A DNA stretch of 64,000 bases, from the NCBI GenBank assembly GCA_015501605.1, contig JADNRZ010000007.1, positions 2,046,001 through 2,110,000 on the forward strand. Reading direction: 5' to 3'. The position numbers were made by a program, and so were the translations under genes. Source of the DNA: Panaeolus papilionaceus. Its lineage: Eukaryota > Basidiomycota > Agaricomycetes > Agaricales. Within the stretch, counting starts at the first letter, position 1. The number at the start of each line of letters is the position of its first letter. Of this stretch, positions 27,395 through 38,736 are shown in pieces. Under the pieces are notes generated by a model that was given only the letters and a program-made list of their open reading frames with translations, made no database searches and was not told the DNA's origin.

Positions 27395-27819
27395 CGACTT
27401 ACAATTTTGGATATTTAATTCTTTTTCCCATTGCATTATAATTTTTTGGATTATTAGAACCCAGAAGAAATAATGAACATATATCACCATCGTGTCCGTA
27501 AAATTTTTGGTTAAGAATAATTATCAAGTCCTTTCTGGTCAGGATAGTGGCTGCAGTGTCTGACAAATGCAAGTTCCGCATATAAAGCCACATTACACAT
27601 ATAAATAATTAAAAGGCCTCCAATTATTCCGTTCATTCGCTCACAAATTTTATTTCAAATATGTAAATTATTTCAATCAAATGTGTGTGCATAAATGTGA
27701 TCACATTGTGATCACATCTATTCCATGTGATGTTGATTATTAATTAACAACTTGTTCAAGTTGTTGTACTAGGGATGTAGTCACACTCTTGTTAGGACAA
27801 CGAACAATAATATATTTGT
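27395..27819. other. AT-rich spacer with a short palindromic repeat
   Basis: Very AT-rich spacer. At 27695-27717 TGTGATCACA occurs twice, 1 nt apart, each copy itself a palindrome. No gene is seen. Confidence 0.45.
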
Positions 27820-28287
27820 TTAAATACGAAGCACGATGTCCGACACATAGCTTGATAAATACTTCAAAATTCGAACTTGATGCGAACTTCGATGTTGAAG
27901 ATGGGTTGTGCCTCCTGCTATAAATGGACATCGGCAAATTCCGTGATGTCCGTGGGGGGGAGAATAAGGGAACTTGCTTGAAGATGAGGTCCCACCTCCC
28001 GTGACCTTTCCGTGCGCGTGCTCCAGTACTGTTCCTGTAACCTTGCGTAGGAGGCCACGCCTGACGAGACGATCTTTTAGCTCTTCGACAAGCTCGCGAG
28101 TGGTAAATTCGACGAGTTCAACTCCTGAAGAACGTGTGGCGAGGGATTCGACGCTGTAGGCCTGCACAAGGACCAATCACGACGGTGAGCGTTCAGTGAA
28201 GGGGGTTAATACATAGAAGTGATGAAAGTAATTTACCTGAGCACAAGCAACGAGGAGGGAAACACCGAAGATGATCGAGAATTTCCT
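27820..28287 (-). pseudogene. Small secreted protein B (TRE-motif family), start codon lost
   Basis: Two exons, 28237-28287 and 27820-28161, would encode 130 aa, nearly the same length as proteins A and C. Exon 1 reads as a signal peptide (K-F-S-I-I-F-G-V-S-L-L-V-A-C-A-Q) with the phase-0 intron after the Gln. At the expected start there is AGG (28285-28287) in place of ATG, and no ATG lies in frame before the upstream TGA. Exon 2 keeps the core: T-R-S-S, then F-T-T-R-E-L-V-E-E-L-K-D-R-L-V-R-R-G. It ends in a divergent tail that keeps no family feature. It is either a recently silenced gene, or it starts from an unseen upstream exon. Confidence 0.6.
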
Positions 28288-29589
28288 TTTTGGACGGTTT
28301 ATGGGATTTTTTATTCAACTGAATGTATAAGTGAGAGTGGGCCAGCCGACTCGGGTTCGTTGAGGTCCCCAAGTGCGTTAGAGCATGTTTTTATAGGCAG
28401 ACGAGCGTCGGATGCTTTCTTCCAAGATTGTAAATTTCTAGCTGCTTTTATTTCGGCGAATCTCGTTGTGAAAAATGGGGTTTCATCATACAATCACATC
28501 AGGTCAAACTGTCTGATTGGAGCACAAAATCAAAAAAATAGCAACATGTGGCGTTGGCGTGTGAATCATTTGAATTGGCTTGATGGAAAGCACTTTACTA
28601 GCTGGATCTGCGTGTGTATAGTAGGGCGCTTATGGTTTACGATGGTTCTGACTGGGCACTGTCTGAGGAATAGAGGATTCTGCATACCAGGCTTGTTTAA
28701 ACGTATGGACCGTCTTCTTGGTTAGGACGGTCATGGAGCATATGCGCATGGTAGCCGCTTCTCCCACCCCACATCAGCCGCTCGTCAGGGTTGTCGAAGG
28801 ACAACTCGGACTCAGCGAGTAGTAAGCAAACACCTGAGCAACGCCAAGTGATTGAAGCTTGCGGGTTACTTGTATCTGACTCGGTGTGAAGAATAACATT
28901 GGTGAGTGCTTACTGGTCCGCTGAAACTATGGTAGGGTCTCCGACCTGACACGGTGCGAAAAAATGCTGCTGGGGAGTAATGCCGAACAATGAGTTGCTG
29001 GTGGATTATCTTTGATAGAACGTATCGACAGGCTTGGTTTGTGCATTGATACTCTGCAGTCTGCAATTGAAGCTTGGACGGCCAACGTTCAACCCTTGAT
29101 TTTTATCGCATCATAAGTACATTGAAGTACATGCACTCCCATCAAGTTTTTTTTAAACAAAAATGAGTTTGATGACCGAAGTCACCCGCCACTCACGCCT
29201 CGACACTTCGACACAGATGCTAGCTTGGCTGATGCGTTGATAGCTGAACGCCGCGCTTGTATCTATCCCTGAAAGGCCTAGATTCACTCGCATCACAGAT
29301 GCCCTATATCCTGCAGATTTCCCATTGTTAAAAATACATGAACTCCCTAAAACTTAACCATTGAACCATTTCGTCCTATTGACCACTCTGCCTGCTTCCA
29401 TCCAGGATCAAAAGCAAGCAGTGAACAGCGTCGACATGTTATCTGCAGACCATCTTGCTAGCGGTGGCAGGCTTTCTGCAATATGGGTGATCACGAGTCG
29501 GACCCCATACCTCCTTTGGACTCATCTTTAACGAGCTGAACGCCTTTCCAAACACGCGTTAACTGAACATTCAATACCAGCCAAAATGT

Positions 29590-29700
29590 TGATGAGCAGC
29601 ACGCTCACCTGCACCCGTAATCGCTCCATTTTCCGATTTTATCAGCACGAACGCATGCATGTTCCACGCATCGTCGTTTACACATCCCGGTCAACACCGT
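29590..29700 (+). repeat. Dispersed repeat, copy 1, left part
   Basis: It shares a long imperfect match with 52195-52290 (for example CACCTGCACC followed by GTAATCGCT, and ACACATCCCGGTCA against ACCCATCCCGGTCA). Its right partner resumes at 30136. Read on the minus strand, both copies encode a similar short peptide around S-E-N-x-A-I-T-G-A-G-E, so the repeat may derive from a coding sequence. Confidence 0.6.
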
Positions 29701-30135
29701 ATGTTTCCCCATCTGAGGGGCGCTCTTATCATCACTGGCGTCGCTTTTATTGCTCCTATCAGCTGCCACAACACAAAATGGGATAATATGAACAGTGCAC
29801 CTCGCAAAAGCGCGCATATCTCATTTATTTCATCATTTTAATTATCATTTATTCTCCTTTCGTTGTTCAACTTTCGTCTCCCCCCACTTCGCCACCTCCT
29901 TTCACCCACTTTGAGTCATTTGTTTTGTTTAGAACCCTTTTCTTATGCGCCTCGGCGCTTTATTGAGTCGTTTCGAACGCTCTGTAGTTAGTAGCTACCT
30001 CCTTTTATGTCTGTATTTAGTGTAGAAGCAGTCGTGAAGATACAGGAGCTAATTCTATGCCCATATTTTGAACCTTTGAGTCACAGTTTACCTATAGTTA
30101 CGAAGGCTTAATCAACCACGGAAACACCCACACGC

Positions 30136-30210
30136 ACCCTCAGAGCGACCTCAGCGACTTTGACCTCACATCGTCATCGAGTGTGTGGTTTCACGTACAT
30201 ACTTGAAGTA
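30136..30210 (+). repeat. Dispersed repeat, copy 1, right part
   Basis: ACCCTCAGAGCGA followed by GCGACTTTGACCTCACATCG and ATCGAGTGTGT matches 52310-52370 almost base for base. It is separated from the left part by about 435 bp that copy 2 lacks. Confidence 0.65.
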
Positions 30211-31520
30211 GTAGCATGCACATCAACGTTAGTATCCTTATCGTGCCAATCAATATCTCGAGCAATCAACCAGGGAGAAGAGACTCGTGCGTCGCAACCC
30301 TCGCCCAATGGCAAACTCGCTACAAGCACGTTCTCAGTTATTCGACGCCATCCGACAAAGGTTCCACCACATGTCTCATCAATCTCGTCGGGTCTTCTTT
30401 GTGGTGCAGAATCAGAGGGCATGCGCTGGACATTTAAGGAGGGATATAAAGTGAATTCATCCTCATCAGGACGACTCTCGTGCTGGCATTCGTGACCATG
30501 ATCATACACAATGGCGAAGGCTGTCGGAAGAAAAAGTCCGACATGCTGAATTCGAAGGCATCTACACTGCCAGAGACAGTTGGTTAAGCTGTGACCCCAT
30601 GCGTCCATATTTCAATGTTAGCGCTCAACGCTCAAGACATTCACATTTAACTCACCCCATCACAACCCTATCCCTTCAATCCCTGTGCCTTGTTGTTTAC
30701 AACGACGACTGGTGACATTGAGCTGAGTCTACTTACCTTACAGTATTATCCCACAATACGAAACTGACATACCGCAAAGTGGCTAAAAAAAACATAAAAC
30801 AGTAATACCGACAAATTTTAATCTAATCCATCAATAACAACGAAGGTGGCCTATAAACCAACCACAAAAATGGCAGAAGCAAAGTTGATCACATCCCTGA
30901 CCGATACTGGCTCCCTCGTCCTCTCAAATAATTTTAAGTAATTTAAGTAACTGACCAGGGAGATCACGGACAGCCTGTCGAGCATCTTTGCTGATGCGGC
31001 TGCATGTAAGTAGTAATCAACTGTTATGTATTTACAGATGTCAATAACATTTTGCATATAACCTTGACTTTGAACTGTAACCCTACTGCCCACACCCCGC
31101 TAGATCACATCATGACACACCGATATCGGGTCCACACAACGCCTCAACTCATCCAAGACATGTAAACCTCCAACAGAAACAGAAGATCATATTGAAAAAG
31201 CCGAGAGCCACCAAAGGCGCTTGTGCTTGTTCTTGAGATCTTGACAACGACGAGATGAGCCGCACAGAACCAAACCGAACCCAAGCACGTGATCGAGAAG
31301 TTCAATTGTCCTGCAACGCAAACCAAACCATCTAACCACATCCCAACCCCAAACCAAACTCAGCACTCTTTCTCCACCCATTCAAGGCACACTCCGTCAT
31401 CCAAACCGATAAATAAAATCCTCATACCCAAACCCTACCCTACGGTACACAACAAAGTACATGGCACAATGACTGGTATCACTGACAGAGACCGAACAAA
31501 GTGAGCGTAATCTATGCCAT

Positions 31521-32742
31521 TTACTCATCCTTCTTCGTCAGCTTCTTCTCAGCCTCTGCAATCGCGGCTGCGTCAGTTTGAGGACCGGTGGCGGCTAGAA
31601 AAGGTATGGCGGTCAGCGATTATTCATGAATGATGCAAGGAAAGAAAATGTAGTCGCGTAGACGTAGGTATCAACGGAGTGGAGTTAGGGCGTGACGCAA
31701 ATTTCACGGCGACACATGCGTTGGAAACCCTAACGCACAAGAAACCAACCAACCAACAAACCCTCGGCCACACTACCGACATATAAAATACGAAAACACG
31801 ACTCACCTCCAAACATGCTAGCGACCTTAAACGGCCTCTTCAGCTCTCCAGTCGCAGGCTTGCCGAGCAGGTGAATAGCGACAACCTTGGCGTCGTAGAT
31901 GTTCTTAAGACCCATGAGGGATTGGATGAATAGGGGTTGGGTGAATTTGAAGTAGATGTGCATGACACCCATCATGAGAACTCCCATATAGACGGAGCGG
32001 AGCTGTGAGTTGAAGCGAGAGGTTGAGAGGGTAACGTTGAGCAGGTCAGGGTAATGGTGAAGGAAGCATGAATACGAGGAGTGGGATAGTTCACGGAAGA
32101 GAAAGGAAAGAGGATTAGAGACAGTCAAGATAACGGATGATAAGGTGACACGTACAGCTTTTGACGTCTCAGTGAGGTCGTAATCCCGAACAGTGGTAGT
32201 AACGAGTTTGGGCTCTTCCTGGCTCTGTACACGTAAAGAAAAATATCAGCAACCGGTATGAGCCAAATGAGCAGGACAAGACGCGCCATAGGTGAAGCAG
32301 GCTCCACTAGAAACAACAGGCGTCAGTTTGAACAATACTCCACCAAAACTCAGATGAGAACGTACCATATTTGAGGACAGTCTGGTCATTCTTCTTCTTG
32401 ATCTATCATAGCAGAGGTCGCGCGTCAGGAATACGTCCACGCGACACGACTAAGAACAAAACACGACTCACCGTCAATGACACGTAGTAATATATGGCAA
32501 GAGCCAGGAGCTGGGATCCAACATATGCAATACGGACATAGTTGAGCACAACAGGGTCGTCAAAGGGGATTTTCCTAGCCACTGAAAACAACCAACAAAG
32601 CACATCAGTCCGCGTCTTTCCATGACCTCCCAAGCACCATTTCTCGGTGAAATTGCTCAGGAGACCCGAAAGAGAAGAGCCAAGAAGACGCACATTGCAT
32701 GCCCCCGAGGGAGATAACCAAGTTTTGTACACCAGAGTTCAT
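31521..32742 (-). CDS. PHO88: Pho88/Snd3 ER membrane protein
   Basis: Seven exons in transcript order: 32694-32742, 32472-32581, 32366-32402, 32278-32306, 32156-32224, 31807-32002, 31521-31594, giving 187 aa (yeast Pho88 is of nearly identical size). Pho88/Snd3 is an ER membrane component of the SND protein-targeting route, first described in phosphate transport. Hydrophobic segments: V-V-L-N-Y-V-R-I-A-Y-V-G to Y-Y-Y-V (about 23-47) and Y-M-G-V-L-M-M-G-V-M-H (about 101-118). The family motif L-V-T-T-T-V-R-D-Y-D-L is complete. The C-terminus is Lys-rich (K-K-L-T-K-K-D-E). The fourth exon is only 29 nt and its donor is ambiguous: GTCCTG was used, with GC at M|GCGCGT as the alternative. That leaves three residues (A-R-L) in doubt. 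Confidence 0.9.
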
Positions 32743-33106
32743 TTTGGAAAGAGTCTTTGAAGTGAAGGAACGATGGAGGGAATTATGAAGTCAAGGGAGG
32801 AGGAGGAGGAGGTGCAAAGGTGACCGTATTGCGTAACTAAAGTTTTTCGCCAGCAGTGCAATGGAGACACGTCGAACTTGTTGAGTCTTGTTTGGTTGTA
32901 ATTAGTAACGGTGGGCATTTATAACTCCGACTCATACCTCGGTCTTCCTCGTTCAGCCTCGCTCTGCATCCATGGAGGCGACTTATTACATACATACAAG
33001 CTGGGATTAATTCATTAATTTAACGGTTATTGATGTCGATCACCCTTTGAGTATTGCCTCCACGACACTGCGTTCATCATTGAGCCCTCAGCAACTTACC
33101 CTGATC

Positions 33107-33561
33107 ATGCCTTCCGTGCTACGAATCATCTCGGCTCAACCTTATTTCGCAGTTCTAATTTCCACTTTCATCTTCTACCGGCGGCATTGAATACTTATAT
33201 TTTACTTAATCTAATTACTTACTTTAACCCATAGATTGTCATTTCAGCCTTGGGTAAAAGCGCTTGGGTCCCCCATCGATCGACAACAATTTGGCCATCG
33301 CTTTCCCAGTGGTTTGTGTAAATGGTAAGTAAACCCGACGGGTTAATGCCGAGTTGTAGCGAGGTTCTATTTATTCGTATAACTAACAACTGATCCATTA
33401 AACCTCATAGCACAGTTCACCATCCGAAACTCAAGAAAATCGACGAGGAACAAGGTCGTCCAAGGAGGGACGAAGATATGTACATAGCGATGAGGAGATT
33501 GCTTCCAGGTGGTGGTGAAAAAACATATACGACAGCGCATGTATGTTCGGCTGTGGGATAG
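33107..33561 (+). CDS. Uncharacterised small membrane protein
   Basis: Three exons, 33107-33183, 33235-33324, 33411-33561, giving 105 aa. Frame and phase fit at both joins. The N-terminus has one hydrophobic segment (Y-F-A-V-L-I-S-T-F-I-F, about residues 13-23). The remainder is basic: P-W-V-K-A-L-G-S-P-I-D, V-H-H-P-K-L-K-K-I-D, R-P-R-R-D-E-D, ending in a Gly-rich L-L-P-G-G-G-E-K. Intron 1 would have a GC donor (GCATTG), with a good branch site and a normal atag acceptor. The pattern suggests a small organelle-membrane protein, but I recognise no family. If the GC donor is wrong the N-terminus changes. Confidence 0.5.
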
Positions 33562-34402
33562 GCACGTTCGGTCCTCGGTCGTAAGTCACAATTGGCGGAA
33601 GTGACGCAGTCGCCTGAGGCTCAAGACGCTCACTTGCACCTGGGCGCTCGCTGGCGTATGACGCTCTGTGTGCATGCATGCGCCCGCGGTGGCCTACTAC
33701 AAAATATCCACTGGTCTACATTAGAGGTGCTACGAATAGCGAGTAGGGTGTGGAGGGCTATGATGGGATAAAGTTGGTCGAACGGACTTTGAATTGAAGG
33801 GTGGTTCATGATCATATGTATTCCGTTCTATTTGCCAACCTAACCTAGCTTGAGTAAGCTGTAAACAGATAAAAATGGAGCCTCGTTTCGAGCGAGATCC
33901 ATACTTCCGCATTTCTCGTAGTCATGATTTAGTAATACTTGGGCTAGACTCTCAATTACAATCCAGTAGCCGGTGATATACGGTATGCACCAGTATGAAA
34001 GGTTATGGTTTTAGTGGCGTTATAGTACGATAGCTTATAATTACGCTGATATTAATCGTCAGTCCATAGAACTTACAGGGCGACATCAAAAACTAGGCGC
34101 AGCGGCCCTGTAAAATCATAACGGACGGTTTACAGCGGGCTGCAGCTCCTAGCTAGAAGATGCAACCGGAGCGTGCGCAGACCGTCCACTTCCGACCATT
34201 AATCAGTCTTATTCATCCTGGGATGCTTGTCAGACCAAGTGCGCCATTTATAAAGCCCAGATTTTGCTTTGAGCTGTTCATTCCATTCTATTCTTTGATA
34301 TTCATACCCAGAATATTCGTCGTATTATCCCAGAGCAGGCCTCAGCTGAATACTCGTCACACACACGCACACACATACCTCCACACTCTTTTGGAATCAA
34401 CT
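33562..34402. other. Promoter region of small secreted protein C
   Basis: About 840 bp. A TATAAA element lies near 34248, about 155 bp before the start of protein C. Nothing else is recognised. Confidence 0.45.
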
Positions 34403-34853
34403 ATGAAGCCTACCGCTACCATCTTCGCCATCTTGACAGCTGCTATCAGCGCTCAGGTCTGTACATCTACCCAACTTTTCTTCATCAAGTACCTCTCACT
34501 TACTAACCAATCCCTAGGCCCTCGAAATCGAACACCATGACCCCACCCATACCAACTCCCCCCACCTATCGCAACGATCCAACCACCCCGAGCACCACAC
34601 CCACCCAGAGTCCGACCCCACCGTCGTCGCGCGCGACCTTCTGCTCGACTTCAGCACTCGCGAACTCGTCGAAGAGCTCGAAGCGAGGCTCAGTGCTCCT
34701 GGTTATAATCATCTTGATAGGAGGGACCCAAGTAGGTTGGGGAATTGGGTGAGGAAGCAGGTCGGGAAGATTACGGGTGGGAGTGGGGGTGGGGTGGTGG
34801 ACGATGGTACGGGAGGTGTGGGGGCGGGTGATATGGGGGTGACGGGTCCTTGA
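34403..34853 (+). CDS. Small secreted His-rich protein C (TRE-motif family)
   Basis: Two exons, 34403-34456 and 34518-34853, giving 129 aa. Exon 1 is exactly 18 codons, as in protein A, and ends A-I-S-A-Q before the phase-0 intron. The mature N-terminus repeats the His layout of protein A (E-H-H-D, H-L-S, E-H-H-T-H). The core is A-R-D then F-S-T-R-E-L-V-E-E-L-E-A-R-L, followed by a dibasic D-R-R-D and W-V-R-K-Q-V-G-K. The C-terminal 30 residues are almost only Gly, Asp and Val. It is transcribed opposite to proteins A, B, D and F. It looks intact, with no function known. It is the closest relative of A. Confidence 0.75.
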
Positions 34854-35531
34854 ACGTGGAGGTTACCCGGGGGTGTTGGTAGATTGTTATAGGGATGCTC
34901 GTTACATATTTATGCAGTCCTTGTTATTAGAATGCGGTGATAATACATTAGACATGTGCATCTTTTACCAATGTCTCAATATTGGTTAATCATCTCATCC
35001 ATCGGTTCGTGATGAAATGTGAAAGAAAAAGTCATATTAGAAATCATCATTGCACTTGACGAGACGCGTCCCCTCGCTAACGCATTCATCCCCTCAGACG
35101 CAAACCTAGATAACGCGTCCCGCATCAACGTCTGAATCGCCACCCCAACTCAGTTTCGATATCCCAATATCAATCTGTCAAGAGCATCACATCAAACTGT
35201 ACTTCCATCTCTCAGCATAGGATACGAACGTGATGCCTCTGGGATAAGATTGAGGGTGGATAGAGGGAGCACCCAACCTCGCGGGATACCGGGGGTATAA
35301 TAAAGTTTAGGTTGAGGGTCGACATTAGTGCGGGCAGACGAAACATGATCTTGATTATTTTTATCATACTAACAGGTGCCGGTGGAGTTGCGTTCATGGT
35401 TAGTAATCTAAAACACCACGACCTCCGTGGTATTTAATGGCCCCTCTCGTCTCGACTTCCTTTTTGACTCCGCATCTCATGCTTATCACGCCAAGGTACA
35501 ACACTCATCTCATTTTCTAAGCTACTACATC
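34854..35531. other. Intergenic, nothing recognised
   Basis: About 680 bp downstream of protein C. A G-rich tail leads into ordinary mixed sequence. No gene or RNA is supported. Confidence 0.4.
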
Positions 35532-35997
35532 ATGTCGGACGTTGTCGAATCATTTGAGCGTATGTCCTTGGTTTTGGCTTAATGCATTGTGCGGGATACT
35601 CATATGTAATTGATTGGTTACGACTGTAAGCTACTGGCTTAAAGGAGGAGGGGAAGAGGTCTGGTATCACAAGCGATGAGGTGAATGCAACGGATGGGAA
35701 ACCAACAGAAGATATGTGTTTTAGGCAGGAGGAATACGAGTACGGTACGTAGTTCTGCCTATCTTGATGAAAATTCCTCATAAATATTGCCCATTAACCA
35801 CTGGATCTAGAGCAAAAATTATGGGACTCTACAACAGGCGCTAGTCAGAGGGAAGGTTCTCGAGGACAAGGTGAGTATGAAGTCGTTCGGGTCTTGCGAC
35901 TTCGACTCACTAATAAACGCCAGCTACTGGTTCGAGGAGAGACGCAAGAAATGATAATGAGAGAGAACGGACCTCGAAGAAACGGTATATTCACTAG
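35532..35997 (+). CDS. Putative small charged protein
   Basis: Four exons, 35532-35559, 35631-35744, 35811-35870, 35924-35997, giving 91 aa. All introns are phase 1 with good GT-AG borders, which is the main support. The chain is hydrophilic: M-S-D-V-V-E-S-F, G-L-K-E-E-G-K-R-S, then an Arg/Asp/Asn-rich end (R-R-D-A-R-N-D-N-E-R-E-R). Exons 2 and 4 both begin with the same seven bases, CTACTGG. An alternative splice at 35985 (donor GTATAT, acceptor at 36016) would extend the protein to 176 aa with a hydrophobic segment and stop at 36284. Not recognised. It lies 0.4 kb before the Con-6 gene on the same strand. Confidence 0.35.
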
Positions 35998-36444
35998 TGA
36001 ATGTGCTACTCAGCAGCCAGCCCTCCTGCGTTGGTGTGGTGTCAGTGATCACTGTGGTGGCCATCACTGCCATCAAGCCATCAATAATGACATCATCAAC
36101 GGCAACTCGGCTTTGGCCACCCAAACCCAGTCTCTTCGTCGGAATGCGTCCCTCCAGCCTCCCCAGGACCGTGGCCATAAGAGACTACAATGTGTTTGTA
36201 AATAATCGAGCGCATAATTGCAAAATACCAATCATAGGTGAACCAATATTACGATTCATTATCTTATACTCGAGTCAAAGGTGAATGATGTCGAGCGGAG
36301 CAGGATGACGCACACTGCCCGCTGCCCTTTGCACAGTGGAGAGGAATGAAAATACATATAATTGACGCGAAATAAAATACGCCCAGTACTTTCCCCATTA
36401 ACCTTAACTATATCCCCCCTCATTTACCCCAGAGTATATCCACT

Positions 36445-36993
36445 ATGCCGTCGGAATTCAGTTCGACATTGGAACGTGAGTTAGCTTATGTTACAGTACG
36501 GAATCGCTTGTTGAAGGATATATTAACTAACGCAAACCGCGTTTTCTACGAAACAGGGAACCAAGCTCGTGGTTTGAAAGCCTGCATCAATAATCCCCGC
36601 GTCTCTGAGACTGCCAAGCAGAACGCCCAGCAGAGATTGGACGAGCTGACTATGCAAAGCCAGGAATCACTCAGCGATGGTAAGTCGGTTGGGTTATCCA
36701 TAAGCCATAGGGTTGGTAGGCCATTCTCTAATGCTCAGTGTAGACAACCAGGACACTCGACGTGTTAGAATTCAAGGTTCGTCATTACAAGACAACCGCA
36801 GTAGACAAATGGAGTATGACGTCCGTTAATAGATCCAGCTGCAACAGAAATGCCTGGATGCGCGGCTGGCCAAGATCACGAGTTGGATGAGATTGATATG
36901 TCAACGATGACTGATGAATGGATAGATCCTAGGGCGTCGGATGAGGCGAGAGAACACGCTGAGCAGGTGTTGGAGAGCCACGATATGAGCTAA
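36445..36993 (+). CDS. Con-6-type conidiation-specific protein with two repeats
   Basis: Four exons, 36445-36475, 36557-36679, 36744-36776, 36833-36993, giving 115 aa. The first intron, with branch site CTAAC, could be read through in frame, but removing it joins the start directly to the family repeat. Repeat 1 is R-G-L-K-A-C-I-N-N-P-R-V-S with E-T-A-K-Q-N-A. Repeat 2, near the C-terminus, is D-P-R-A-S-D-E-A-R-E-H-A-E-Q-V-L. In Neurospora, con-6 is expressed during conidiation. Basidiomycete homologues are common, and a role in sporulation or stress is inferred. The linker between repeats is acidic and partly degenerate. There is no signal peptide. Confidence 0.75.
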
Positions 36994-38328
36994 GGGGTGT
37001 ACTAGTGTTATGAGACCATGATTTTGAATATAACTTTGAATGCATACCTAATATTTACCGCGGTGATCACGAAAATGGGATCTTTGATTGCAAGTGGTAT
37101 GACGCCAGGAGCGATGATCAGCCGAAAAGATAGTAATCCCGAGTTAGGGATGAAAAGTGATAATATTGAATGAGGGGATAAAAAAGCGCCAGCTGGGCTC
37201 CAGAACGTCAGAAAAAAAATCTCGGGCAGAGAATCATAATCCAAGATGACGAGTGAAAAAGATGGATTTAGTTTAAATATTCAAGCCTTGAGATAAGGAA
37301 GAGAAGTGGGCCATCTTCATCGAAATCAGTACTACTACTAGGCAAGGAACCGGAGAGCCAGAGAATAGACATTCAAAGAAACCTTCAAACGATGGGACCA
37401 GTCCTGATATCATGAGAACCATAATCCAAGCGACAAGTCTCAGAAAATTGAGGTCTTCTGAAGAGCAGAGCGTGATGGATGTTCAATGTCGGCTAGAAAT
37501 ACGATGTCAACACTCTCCGAGGATGAGACAAATATAAGCAGACGAACGCACCGAATTTATTCAAGATGGTATTACTTTCTCTCGACAGACCCGAGAAAAA
37601 AAATGCTCTAAAGACTAGATGAAGTATACTGGTTGGCTGTCAAGGGCAGTAGAGGAACGAGCTGAATGAGTAAAGTGATTGTTGCTAACTCGTCAATTCA
37701 GAACGGGCGTCAATTATTAAAATCATTACAATGGTCTCTAGCCAGGTAGGACGCGCCCAAAGACGCGTCTCGGAGCCTTGATATGCGACAACATGGAGAG
37801 GAGCAAGAGTTGAACATTTGTGACAAATCGCGATGTTACGGATGGCGGTATGATCATGTGACTGTCAGTGTCACAGCGCGCTGATGCTGCAGCGCATTTC
37901 GTGACGTGCGTCCGTTATATAGCTGCGTTTTTTATATATCCTTGCTTACAGATCGACAAGCTCGTGTAGAGGTTTATAGTCTTAGGGTGTGGCTCTTGCC
38001 AATGACACTGCTTTAAGTATCGAAGTATCATGTATACTCGTTACCTTTAATCTGGTACGTTACCAACTAGCACCGGAAAGTCAATCAAGACACGAAATAT
38101 GTAGATTCTAGCACCAAAATTATGTATTTGAGGGAGTCTGGAACATTGTACAAATCATATTGTTACACTTCGAACGTCTCTGGGCAACGATAGCCGTCAT
38201 TGGCATATGATCCTAAGTTACCAAGACCGTTGGAGGGATGACTCGATAATTGAGCCTGAATAGTAAGCAAAAAAAGATAAGCCCCACAGAGATCCAATAC
38301 TCGAGAGAAAAATGGCTTACACGTACAC
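36994..38328. other. Intergenic, nothing recognised
   Basis: About 1.3 kb between the convergent Con-6 and aegerolysin genes. ORFs are short and without context. In particular there is no MACPF-type partner gene for the aegerolysin here. Confidence 0.5.
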
Positions 38329-38736
38329 TTAAGCCAAGAAAGCAAGGTCGATTTCGACCTTTTTGAGGGCTCCCGAAGTGCTAAAGTTGCTCAACCCAAC
38401 CATATAGTCCTCCGAATTCTCGCGGGTCTTGTGGAACTTGTTCGAGCCGCTGTATGGGCAGTCCCAGTAGACATTAGCAACCTCGTCGCCGGTACCGGCG
38501 TCGACGATGGTAATATTGCCTTCAGTACCAGTGGGGCTGTCACCGCGACCGCAGGAGGAGATGTCGAACGTGGCCTTTGGCGCGATGGTGCGGTTGACGT
38601 ATGCAGCGGGCTGGACTTCGTTGCTGGCACTGCCCTCGTAGAATTTGCCGTACTTGGCGTCGAGATAGCTGATCTTGAAGGTGCGAGACCTGGATTTGTT
38701 GTTGATGGCCAAGTGAACCCAATCGCCTTCACCCAT
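38329..38736 (-). CDS. Aegerolysin-family protein
   Basis: Single coding exon, 135 aa, the usual size for the family. It is a compact beta-sandwich without signal peptide, matching the family's leaderless export or cytosolic storage. Landmarks: W-V-H-L-A-I-N-N-K near the N-terminus, the conserved S-S-C-G-R-G-D-S block, T-G-T-E-G-N-I-T-I-V-D and V-Y-W-D-C-P-Y. Known members bind sphingolipid-containing membranes and some form pores together with a MACPF-domain partner. No partner is encoded within this window, so this protein alone is more likely lipid-binding than lytic. A 5'-UTR intron (38771-38831) and a TATA element precede the start. Fruiting-body expression is typical of relatives but is only inferred here. 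Confidence 0.9.
   Translation of the reverse strand: MGEGDWVHLAINNKSRSRTFKISYLDAKYGKFYEGSASNEVQPAAYVNRTIAPKATFDISSCGRGDSPTGTEGNITIVDAGTGDEVANVYWDCPYSGSNKFHKTRENSEDYMVGLSNFSTSGALKKVEIDLAFLA

Larger units (their letters stand above)
28288..31520. other. Gene-poor region
   Basis: About 3.2 kb without a supported gene. It contains the left and right parts of a dispersed repeat (29590-29700 and 30136-30210, listed separately). A 144-codon minus-strand frame at 30174-30608 has no recognisable family or splice context and is not called. Confidence 0.45.

Noticed and set aside
30174..30608. 144-codon minus-strand ORF
   Set aside because: No ATG-supported splice model or family. Part of it overlaps the dispersed repeat.
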